Assembly (NCBI GenBank): GCA_947460345.1
Contig: CANHGM010000018.1
Location: 1 to 59,530 of the forward strand
Length of the DNA stretch: 59,530 nucleotides
DNA from: Bacteroidota bacterium
GTDB taxonomy: Bacteria > Bacteroidota > Bacteroidia > UKL13-3
Direction of reading: 5' to 3'
Part shown: positions 15,010 through 23,517 of the stretch, one piece after another
Layout: each line of letters starts with the position of its first letter
Numbering within the stretch: position 1 is the first letter of the stretch
Program-made: the position numbers and the translations under genes
Notes under the pieces: model-generated
What the model was told of the DNA's origin: nothing
Seen by the model: the letters and a program-made list of their open reading frames with translations, nothing else
The model's database searches: none

Positions 15010-18000
15010 ATGACAAACATACCCTATTATAAGTTTATAGAACATAAACATTTGATAAGCAAAAAGATATATCTTGCTATCGCCTATTTTTTACTATTTA
15101 ATATTTCTTATTCTCAAAAGCCTGTTTCAATAGACCATGCATCAAATGATTATTTTAATGCTTTAGAGTTATTCACAAATCAAAAGTATAATGCAGCATC
15201 TAATTTATTTCAATCAGGAATAATAAAAAATCCTAACAGTGCATTTTATATAGATTCAAAATATTATATAGCTTTATGTAGTTATGAGTTGTTTCATCCA
15301 GATGCCAAGGCACAGTTTGAATATATATATACTCATTTTAAGAATCATCCTAGGGGCAATCAATCAGCTTTTTATATTGCTAAAGTACTATTTAGAGATA
15401 AAAAATATAAAGATATATCTGAAAAATTAGAGAACATAGACATTTCTATATTAGACCATAACGAAGAAAGTGATTATTGGTTTATGAAAGGGTATTCATA
15501 TTATAAATTAAACCAATATGATGAAAGTAAAGCTGCATTTGCTAATATAGTATTAGACTCAAACAAGTATTATTATGATGCCAATTATTATAAAGGATAT
15601 ATACATTATTTAAAAGAAGAATATGATCTAGCTGAACAGTGTTTCAAAAGAGTAATATCTCATGCATATTATGGTCAGGTAGCACCCATGTATATAGCAC
15701 AGATATATATGAAGCAAGATAAATATAAAGAAGCTTTAGAATTAACAGATACGATAACCAGAGCTGAAATTTTATATGATGCTTTACATATAAGTGCTAT
15801 TTGTGCATATCACATAAAAGATTTTTCTAAATCAGTAGATAAATATCAGAGATATTATAAAGCTAACAAACCAATGAATGATAGTGATTGGTATATGTCA
15901 GCCAAAAGTAACTTAAAAACGAATAGTTTACCCAACAGTATTTATAATTTCAATAAAATAAAACCCTCGAAGGATTCTTTTTATCAAGTGGTTTTATATG
16001 ATTTGGCTTATGCTTATTTACAATCTGGATTAAAAGAAAATTCTAGGTCAGCCTTTAATATGGCTTATAATTTACCTAAAGATTCTATACTCACAGAAGA
16101 AGCGGGATATTATTTTAACTTACTTTCAGTCGAATTGTATCATGAAAATGTAAAAACAATAGAATCTATTTTAGATTATATACAGAAATATCCTGAAACG
16201 GCTCATTCAGAAGAGTTAAAAGACATGTTGAGTGGTTTGTTGCTCAACTCAAAGCAATTCCAAAAGACCATTGACATCTTATCTAAAATACCTAACAAAA
16301 CAGAGAGAGTTAAGATTGTTTTACAAAAAAGTGCATATTGTAGAGGAGAAGAATTATATGCATTAAATAATTACCCATTAGCCATTGAGTATTTTAATTT
16401 GTCACTTACATATCCTATAGACAATAGATTTAGAGCCCTTGCTGGCTATTGGCTGGCCGAGATAGCCTATAAAGAAAACCAATACGAAAATGCTATTAAA
16501 TTATATAGTGATTTTATAAAAACAGAAGAAGCATCTAAATCAGTTCACTACAGTACCTGCTTTTATAATATAGGATGGTGTTATCTAAAATTAAATAATT
16601 ATAATAGGGCAGCTTCTACATTTAAAGAGTTTAATGAATTGGCTGATTATTTAAAGAAAGACCAAAACATGTTGATTGATGGTCATATTAGGTTAGCTGA
16701 TTGTAGGTTTATGCTTCGTAATTATCAAGATGCTCTTAACGAATATAATTGGGTTATTTCTAAAGACAATTTATATCATGATTATGCATTGTTTCAAAAA
16801 GGAATACTATATGGCTTGTTAAACAAACCATATGAGAAAATAAACACCTTAACCAAAATAGTAGATGTATATGAAGAAAGTGATTATTTAGAAAAAGCGA
16901 TATACGAACTCGGTTACACTAATTTTTACTTAGACAAACTTGATGAAGCTCATGATTGGTTTGATCAATTGATTAATAAAAAGAAAGGTATAAATGACAT
17001 CAGAAGAGCTCATTTAAATATAGGCTTAATTTTTAAACGTCAAAATAAAAATGCTAAAGCCATAGAAGAATTTAAGTATATAGTGACTAAATATACACAA
17101 AGCGAAGAAGCAAAAGAAGCACTTATATTTTTGAAACAGTTGTATATAGAAAATGGGGAGATTACTCAATATAATGATTTTGTAAAAACAGTACCTGGTT
17201 TGTCTTCAGAAATATCAGATAACGAAGCTGACATATATGAATCACTCACTTTTGCCATTAAAAAATCAGATACAACTTCTGCTTTACTGGCTTTAAATAC
17301 TTATATAAGTCAGTATCCTGAAGGTACTAATATCTTAAATGCCCATGTTCAAAGAGGGGATATATACTATAAACTAAAAAAATATACTGAGTCGTTGGTC
17401 GACTATGAATGGATTGCTTCAATTAGTTCTAATGAATATTCAGAAAGAGCTGTTAAAAATTGTGCTACTATAAACTACTCAAACAAAAACTACTCACAAG
17501 CTTTTCCTTATTTTCAAAAATTAGAAACTTTGGCATCAAGTCCTGACCACATGCTTATATCGTTGAACGGACAAATGAGATGTGCACAGAAACTTAAAAA
17601 CACTTCAGATATAAAAGCAAGTTGTGAAAAGCTATTGGCTAGAAAAGATATTCCTAAAGATATATTAGCTGAAGCCAGATTTGAATTAGCCAAAATAATA
17701 TATACCGAAGATAAAAAAGCTGCTTTTGCTATGTATAAAGAAATACTAAAAGGAGCTAAAAATATTAAAGCGGCTGAAGCAAAATATATGATAGCTCAAA
17801 TACAATACGATTGGAGCGATACTTTGGCCTGTAAAAAGACCATAAAAGAGCTCAACAGAGACTTTTCAGATTTCGAATTTTGGGTTGCTAAAGGGTTTAT
17901 TTTACTTGCTGATAATTATATACTAATGAAAGATACTTTTCAAGCTAAAGCTACATTAACTAGTATTTTAGAGAATTTTGAAACAGACCCTGATGATCCT

Positions 18001-18105
18001 GAAGATTTAAGAAAAATAGCCCAAGATAAATTAAATTTATTGCAAGTGAAAGAGCAATTCATTACCCCAACTAAAACTGAAGAAATTGAAACACAAGATG
18101 AATAA
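15010..18105 (+). CDS. Large tetratricopeptide-repeat protein
   Basis: A 1031-residue exported TPR protein. A hydrophobic signal (IYLAIAYFLLFNISYSQ) is preceded by about 17 residues. Most of the chain is TPR/Sel1-like helical pairs with recurring Tyr- and Ala-rich units (YDESKAAFANI, YDLAEQCFKRV, YENAIKLYSDF, KAIEEFKYIV). No catalytic motif is seen, so a scaffold role at the envelope is likely. The last codons overlap the ATG of the next gene, an outer-membrane barrel, so the two are probably made together and may form a complex. The start at 15010 is the only ATG before the signal; the -7 element lies just upstream. Confidence 0.8.
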   Translation: MTNIPYYKFIEHKHLISKKIYLAIAYFLLFNISYSQKPVSIDHASNDYFNALELFTNQKYNAASNLFQSGIIKNPNSAFYIDSKYYIALCSYELFHPDAKAQFEYIYTHFKNHPRGNQSAFYIAKVLFRDKKYKDISEKLENIDISILDHNEESDYWFMKGYSYYKLNQYDESKAAFANIVLDSNKYYYDANYYKGYIHYLKEEYDLAEQCFKRVISHAYYGQVAPMYIAQIYMKQDKYKEALELTDTITRAEILYDALHISAICAYHIKDFSKSVDKYQRYYKANKPMNDSDWYMSAKSNLKTNSLPNSIYNFNKIKPSKDSFYQVVLYDLAYAYLQSGLKENSRSAFNMAYNLPKDSILTEEAGYYFNLLSVELYHENVKTIESILDYIQKYPETAHSEELKDMLSGLLLNSKQFQKTIDILSKIPNKTERVKIVLQKSAYCRGEELYALNNYPLAIEYFNLSLTYPIDNRFRALAGYWLAEIAYKENQYENAIKLYSDFIKTEEASKSVHYSTCFYNIGWCYLKLNNYNRAASTFKEFNELADYLKKDQNMLIDGHIRLADCRFMLRNYQDALNEYNWVISKDNLYHDYALFQKGILYGLLNKPYEKINTLTKIVDVYEESDYLEKAIYELGYTNFYLDKLDEAHDWFDQLINKKKGINDIRRAHLNIGLIFKRQNKNAKAIEEFKYIVTKYTQSEEAKEALIFLKQLYIENGEITQYNDFVKTVPGLSSEISDNEADIYESLTFAIKKSDTTSALLALNTYISQYPEGTNILNAHVQRGDIYYKLKKYTESLVDYEWIASISSNEYSERAVKNCATINYSNKNYSQAFPYFQKLETLASSPDHMLISLNGQMRCAQKLKNTSDIKASCEKLLARKDIPKDILAEARFELAKIIYTEDKKAAFAMYKEILKGAKNIKAAEAKYMIAQIQYDWSDTLACKKTIKELNRDFSDFEFWVAKGFILLADNYILMKDTFQAKATLTSILENFETDPDDPEDLRKIAQDKLNLLQVKEQFITPTKTEEIETQDE

Positions 18106-19777
18106 AATAAAGATATTTATATATGCTATGGCATTTGTGATTACTCAATCTGTTGTAGCTCAATCAGACAATATGCAAAGAGACACTGTAGTGATAAAAA
18201 GGACCTATAAGCCTGAGATAAAAAAAGGAGATAAGTTCTACAGTGCACCATTGCCCGAAACTGCCTATATAGCCCCGCCAGTAATCAATTACACCCAATT
18301 GACTGATCCCAAAGAATTGGCTTTGATTCCTAAAGTTCCTCAAATAAAATCATTGACTTTGCCTAGCGTAAAAAATCAAAAATTATATGGAAATTATATA
18401 AAAATAGGGATAGGTAATTTTATGGCTCCTCTGTTAGATGTATCTTTAATGAATTTGAGGTCTAAAGAAATTGCAGCTGGTGTAAATGTTCATCATTTTA
18501 GCAATAATGGGATCACTCTCGCTAAAAAGTGGAGCGAAAACAAAGCAGATGCCTATCTGACTAAGTATTTTGATACATATACTTGGAAATTGAATGCTGC
18601 TTATAACAGAGATGCTAGAAAGTTTTATGCCTATGAAAAGAGTTTAGAAAATGTGATTGATAAAAGTATGTTAAATATACACCAACAAATATTTGACATA
18701 TCCTCATCAATTGATAATAATAATATATATACCAAGAGTGAGCAGTTTAAATATTATATAGGTGTTAAATATTCTTATCTTGATAATCAATATAAATTTA
18801 AAGAGCAAAATTTTAATATTAATTCAATTATAAGTAAAACTGTTCGCAACAACCCATTTAAACTTAAAAGTGAAATAGATTTCAATGGTTTTGAGGGCAA
18901 TTATTTATATAATAGAATATTTGTTAAACTTAACCCAACTTATAAATTGCTAACTAAAGATTTTACAGCAGAGTTTGGTATAAAAGCAGTTTATGTATAT
19001 TCTGAAAATGTAGTGGTGCCATCAAGTAAATATTATTTTTATCCTGATTTAAAAATTGATTATAAATTTAAACAATGGCCATTAAATGCATTTGCAGGTG
19101 TAAATGGAGACAATAATAAAATTACTTGGAGGAGTTTGACTCAAGACAATCCATTTATGTCAAAAAATATATTCTTAGGTAATGCTCAAACCAATAGAAT
19201 ATTCTACGGACTACACGGACAAATTTCTTCTAAATGGACTGCAGAATTCAATGGGTTTTACTATTATAATACCACACTCCCTGTATACTATATGACCTAT
19301 CAAAGTAATTTTAAAACAGATAGTTTGTCATCATTTTCAATATTGTATGATAAAATGAATTATCAGCAATATCAAGTAAATATTTCATATCGTCAGTCAG
19401 AGAAATGGTATTTTAGTATGGTTGGGAATATGTATACATACAACTTTAAACAAGACAGTTTAGGATTGCCATATCCTACTGCAACCATTGATTTACATGC
19501 TAAATACACAATGGATCAAAAGATTTTATTTAAAGTAGATATTCTGGGAATGACCAGAAGGAAAATAGGATTTGCAGATAGTAATTTAACAAATTTCAAA
19601 CCTATAGAAAACATTAAGGGATATGTAGATTTGAGTTTGTCAGTAAATTATAAATATTCACAACATGTTTCTGCATTCGTACAATTTAGAAACTTGACCA
19701 ATAGTATGTATGCAAGATGGTATAACTATCCTGTAAATGGGATTAATTTTTTAACAGGAATTAACATTACTCTATAA
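18098..19777 (+). CDS. Outer-membrane beta-barrel protein (TonB-receptor-like)
   Basis: A 559-residue protein with a cleaved signal (ITQSVVAQ), a short plug-like N-terminal stretch rich in Pro (YKPEIKKGDKFYSAPLPE), then long alternating strands to the end (ITL). This resembles the barrel half of a TonB-dependent receptor without a carboxypeptidase-like or full plug domain. The ATG at 18098 lies inside the last codons of the TPR gene (8-base overlap), which favours it over a TTG four codons upstream. Paired with the TPR protein it may be part of a two-component envelope complex. Ligand unknown. Confidence 0.75.
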   Translation: MNKIKIFIYAMAFVITQSVVAQSDNMQRDTVVIKRTYKPEIKKGDKFYSAPLPETAYIAPPVINYTQLTDPKELALIPKVPQIKSLTLPSVKNQKLYGNYIKIGIGNFMAPLLDVSLMNLRSKEIAAGVNVHHFSNNGITLAKKWSENKADAYLTKYFDTYTWKLNAAYNRDARKFYAYEKSLENVIDKSMLNIHQQIFDISSSIDNNNIYTKSEQFKYYIGVKYSYLDNQYKFKEQNFNINSIISKTVRNNPFKLKSEIDFNGFEGNYLYNRIFVKLNPTYKLLTKDFTAEFGIKAVYVYSENVVVPSSKYYFYPDLKIDYKFKQWPLNAFAGVNGDNNKITWRSLTQDNPFMSKNIFLGNAQTNRIFYGLHGQISSKWTAEFNGFYYYNTTLPVYYMTYQSNFKTDSLSSFSILYDKMNYQQYQVNISYRQSEKWYFSMVGNMYTYNFKQDSLGLPYPTATIDLHAKYTMDQKILFKVDILGMTRRKIGFADSNLTNFKPIENIKGYVDLSLSVNYKYSQHVSAFVQFRNLTNSMYARWYNYPVNGINFLTGINITL

Positions 19778-19781
19778 AAGC

Positions 19782-20969
19782 ATGTCAGCAACCATAGCAA
19801 ATCTAAAAAAAATAGATACGCCATTTTATAATGACGAAAGCAAATATGCTTCAATTAAAAACCTGGTTTATTTTTTAGTAACAGGAACAATAGATGAAGA
19901 ACGTGTAAGAAATGCCGAAATTGAACGTAAGAAAATGAATGCATTTTTTAAGAAACTTTCAAAGAAAAAGTTCTTATTTTTGCCATCATATTCTAACAGC
20001 AAAATCATGACATTAGGAATTTATATAAACGAACTGCTTTTTGATCAGAACTGTGTGGTTGTTCCAGGGCTAGGTGGATTTATTACAAGAAGAGTGCCTT
20101 CTCAGATAAATCCAGTTTCAAATAAAATTACACCACCGGGCAAAAAAGTAGCGTTCAATCAAGGGCTAAATATTAATGATGGGTTGCTTGCCAAGCATAT
20201 TTCTGAAAAAGAACAAATTACATACGAAGAAGCTTTAGAAAAAATAAATGGTTTAATATTAGAACTTAAAAAGACATTATTTGAAACTAGAACCATCCAT
20301 TTAGAAAATGTAGGTTCTTTTTATATGGATTTTGATGAAGTGACCACCTTTCATCCTGATGTAGACTTAAATGTTTCAAAAGAAGATTTTGGTTTGGTTA
20401 CCTTGTCAGCATTACCTGTTCAAAGAATTAAAGACGAAAAGCAAAAGCATAAAATTAAAACCAGAGTAGATCAAAGAACTAAGTCTATAGAAGCAACTAG
20501 AAAGCGAATTGCACCTAAGGTGGCTATTTCTATTGCGGCATGTTTGGTTTTGGGTTTATTGTCTTTTTTCTTCTTACCTTCAATGGATAAGATTCATATG
20601 GCATCTTTTTCTTTAAATCAAATATTTGATAACAACAGCCAAAGCACTGAAGTAAAAGCAACAACTATAGTCAAACAATTATTCCCAATTACAGAAACAC
20701 AGGTTCAAACAATTCAGTCAGCTCAAGCAGCACAAGCATCTGATACAACATGGTCTGTACTAATTAAGTCTTTCCCTTCAGTATCAGAAGCCAGAGTTTG
20801 CATAGACGATTTTGCAGCTCAAAAAATAGAAGCTAAATTTTCGTTAAGAGAAAACAATCAAACTTGGGTTTCAATAGTGAAAACTGGAGACAAAACAAAA
20901 GCTCAACAATGTATAGATGCTTTGAAAGTTTCATACACCACAGCTAAAATGATTGGCAAAAAGAACTAA
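19782..20969 (+). CDS. CCDC81-type HU domain and SPOR domain protein
   Basis: A Bacteroidota-specific protein with a prokaryotic CCDC81-like HU region (LGIYINELLFDQNCVVVPGLGGFITRR, shown as the domain start), a single membrane helix (VAISIAACLVLGLLSFFFLP, near residue 250) and a C-terminal SPOR domain that should bind denuded peptidoglycan (about residues 320-395). Thus it probably links DNA or a cytoplasmic partner to the cell wall. Family members usually begin near the Met of MTLGIYI, which is at 20010 here. The roughly 75 residues ahead of it, starting 4 bases after the barrel gene's stop, are extra and basic. Either the long form or an internal start is possible. Confidence 0.8.
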   Translation: MSATIANLKKIDTPFYNDESKYASIKNLVYFLVTGTIDEERVRNAEIERKKMNAFFKKLSKKKFLFLPSYSNSKIMTLGIYINELLFDQNCVVVPGLGGFITRRVPSQINPVSNKITPPGKKVAFNQGLNINDGLLAKHISEKEQITYEEALEKINGLILELKKTLFETRTIHLENVGSFYMDFDEVTTFHPDVDLNVSKEDFGLVTLSALPVQRIKDEKQKHKIKTRVDQRTKSIEATRKRIAPKVAISIAACLVLGLLSFFFLPSMDKIHMASFSLNQIFDNNSQSTEVKATTIVKQLFPITETQVQTIQSAQAAQASDTTWSVLIKSFPSVSEARVCIDDFAAQKIEAKFSLRENNQTWVSIVKTGDKTKAQQCIDALKVSYTTAKMIGKKN

Positions 20970-21100
20970 ACGTTTTGTAGCAATTTATGCTTTGAAATAG
21001 AGGTATAATATTTTTATTGAAATGAATGCTTGATTATTTAGCATTTTATGTATTATTTTGCAGCCCTTAAAAAAATAAAGAAATTAATTAAATTATTCAT

Positions 21101-23230
21101 ATGGCGATATTAACAAAGATTAGAAACAGAGCGGGATTGGCAGTAGGATTGGTTGGATTTGCACTCGTAGCATTTGTGGTTTCAGATGCAATTAATAATA
21201 ATATTGGAATTTTCAGAAGCCAAGATATGAATGCCGGAGAGGTGAATGGCAAAAAAATATCATTTGTAGAATTTGAACAAAAATCTAAAGAAATGGAGGG
21301 CGAGATGATGCTACAAAGAAATTTAGAGACCATTGATCCTCAGACCAGAGAAATGATAAAAGAACAAGTGTGGAATACATTTGTAGAAGAGCAAACAACC
21401 AATGTTGAATATGAGAAAACGGGTATTGCAAATATGTCAGACGAAGAATTGATGGATATGATTAACGGTCCAAATCCTGATCAAAATATACAACAAACTT
21501 TTAAAGGTCAAGATGGTAAATTTGATAGAAATATTTTGAATTATTTCTTAAAAAAACAAATCAACGAAGACGCAAAAGCGAAAGCACAATGGATTTTATT
21601 TGAAGACGGATTACGTAAACAAAGAATCAGTCAAAAATATGCTATGTATGTAAAAGCAGGAATGAACGTTAACAAATTAGAAGCTAAAGAAAATTATAAT
21701 AACGGTAATAATTCTAGAAATTTCAAGTTTGTTGCATTGAATTACAACACTGTTTCAGATTCAAGTATTAAATTAACTGATGAAGATTACAAAAAATATT
21801 TCCAAGCTAACAGTTATAAATTTAAACAAGAAGCTTCTAAAGACATCAAATTTGCTTTGTTTGATGTGAATCCATCATCAAAAGATTCACAAGAAGTATT
21901 TAGTAAAGTAAATAATGTATTAGCAACTTTCAAAAATGCTGTTAATGATTCACAAATAAAAGCAGGTTTACCTGAAGTTGTTTTTGATACAAACTATTAT
22001 GCATATAAAAATCCTAATAGAAAATTCCCTGATGCTGCTATAGAAGATTCTTTATTTTATGCACCTATTGGTAAAGTTGTTGGACCATATTATTCAAATG
22101 GAGCTTACAAATTAGCTAAATTAATGGGAGTAAAAGAAGATTCAGCTTGGACTATGAAAGCTAGTCATATATTGGTGCCTTTAAAAAGTAAGTCAGTAGT
22201 TGATAGTTTAGCTGCAAAAGCAGATGCTGAAAAAATACTAGCTGAAATCAAAGGAGGAAGAACATTTGAAGAGATGGCTATGGAAAAAGGAACAGATGGG
22301 ACTAAAGATAAAGGTGGAGATTTAGGTTGGTTTAGAGAAGGCGATGGATTTGTTAAAGAATTTACTGATGGAGTAAAGCCACATGTTAAGGGTGATATGT
22401 TTATTTTGAAAACACAGTTTGGTTATCATATTATTAAAGTTACTGAGAATAAAACCAGAAGAATGATAAAAGTAGCCAATTATGAAGAAATATTAGAAGC
22501 ATCATCAGAAACTCAAACCAAAGCACAATCTAAAGCTAATGAGTTCCGTTCTAAAGTTTCAAATATGGAAACATTTGAAAAAGTAGCTACCGATATGGGA
22601 TTGATTTTAAGAAATGCACCTAAAGTGAAATCAGGTGATAGATTTGTTCAAGGATTAACTGACCCTAAAGAAATTATCAGATGGGTGTTTGAAAATAAAA
22701 AAGGTGATGTAAGCGATGTGATTTTTTCTGATAATAAATATATCATTGCTATTATTACTGGTTCACGTGAAAAAGGAATACCATCATGGGAAGATGTGAA
22801 AGATGAAATAACTCCTGAAGTGTATAAAATGAAGAAAGCTGAAACCTTTATAGTAAATTTTGAAAAGGCTTTAGGTACATCTAAACAACCGCTTGAATTG
22901 GCATTAGCTCTTAAAACAGTTGTTCAAGATGCCACAAACCATAGATTCAACAACCCCAATATTCCTTATGCTGGAAATGAGCCTAAATTATTAGGTACAG
23001 CATTCGGAATGAAACAAGGTAAGTTTTCTAAAATTCTAGAAGGAAATAATGGAGTATATGTTGTATGGGTTGACCAAATTGTTAATTCAACCAATGCACC
23101 AAAAGATTTTAAAGACATTCAAAAAGAAATGACTCAACAATCATCAGGTAGTGGTGAATATTTAGCTAAAGCTGCTATTAAAGAAAATGCAGTGATAGTT
23201 GATAAAAGATATCGCATCAGCGGATCTTGA
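21101..23230 (+). CDS. ppiD: PpiD-like periplasmic peptidyl-prolyl isomerase
   Basis: A membrane-anchored chaperone that helps fold outer-membrane and secreted proteins. N-terminal membrane helix LAVGLVGFALVAFVVSD, a SurA_N-type region (MNAGEVNGKKISFVEFEQ), then a parvulin domain near residues 345-455 (MKASHILVPLKS, GGDLGWFREG, FGYHIIKVTENK). A second, degenerate parvulin-like segment follows, as in PpiD of Bacteroidota. Length 709 is normal. It is transcribed alone, with a strong terminator 25 bases after the stop. The large envelope-protein load in this window makes such a chaperone a fitting neighbour. Confidence 0.9.
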   Translation: MAILTKIRNRAGLAVGLVGFALVAFVVSDAINNNIGIFRSQDMNAGEVNGKKISFVEFEQKSKEMEGEMMLQRNLETIDPQTREMIKEQVWNTFVEEQTTNVEYEKTGIANMSDEELMDMINGPNPDQNIQQTFKGQDGKFDRNILNYFLKKQINEDAKAKAQWILFEDGLRKQRISQKYAMYVKAGMNVNKLEAKENYNNGNNSRNFKFVALNYNTVSDSSIKLTDEDYKKYFQANSYKFKQEASKDIKFALFDVNPSSKDSQEVFSKVNNVLATFKNAVNDSQIKAGLPEVVFDTNYYAYKNPNRKFPDAAIEDSLFYAPIGKVVGPYYSNGAYKLAKLMGVKEDSAWTMKASHILVPLKSKSVVDSLAAKADAEKILAEIKGGRTFEEMAMEKGTDGTKDKGGDLGWFREGDGFVKEFTDGVKPHVKGDMFILKTQFGYHIIKVTENKTRRMIKVANYEEILEASSETQTKAQSKANEFRSKVSNMETFEKVATDMGLILRNAPKVKSGDRFVQGLTDPKEIIRWVFENKKGDVSDVIFSDNKYIIAIITGSREKGIPSWEDVKDEITPEVYKMKKAETFIVNFEKALGTSKQPLELALALKTVVQDATNHRFNNPNIPYAGNEPKLLGTAFGMKQGKFSKILEGNNGVYVVWVDQIVNSTNAPKDFKDIQKEMTQQSSGSGEYLAKAAIKENAVIVDKRYRISGS

Positions 23231-23252
23231 TTTCTTTAAAAAATATTAAATT

Positions 23253-23285
23253 AAAACCTGAGCTCAACACTCAGGTTTTTTTTAT
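23253..23285 (+). terminator. Rho-independent terminator of ppiD
   Basis: Stem AACCTGAG (23255-23262) / CTCAGGTT (23270-23277), 7-base loop, then a run of T. A perfect 8-bp stem. Confidence 0.85.
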
Positions 23286-23482
23286 GTTTATTCTGTAATA
23301 AATTGGGTTTATAGATAAGTAGTTTGCTTATCTTTTAAAGCTTATTCAAAGACATTGTATAGATTAAAGACATAAGTAATTATCCTAAGCATTGGTTTTG
23401 TAGTTTAAAAGCGATTAATTCACATTTGAGCTTAGGTGGATAACAAAGTATATCTAGCCTATAACTTTATAGTTTAGTGGTT

Positions 23483-23490
23483 TATTTTTG
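23483..23490 (+). promoter_or_regulatory. Possible -7 element of polA
   Basis: TATTTTTG followed by C fits TAnnTTTG, 27 bases before the ATG at 23518. No good TTTG box lies 19-21 bases further upstream. The rest of the roughly 230 bases between the ppiD terminator and polA shows only a loose inverted repeat (CCTAAGC near 23384, GCTTAGG near 23430). Confidence 0.35.
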
Positions 23491-23517
23491 CCATATTAAG
23501 AACGTAAATTAATCAGT

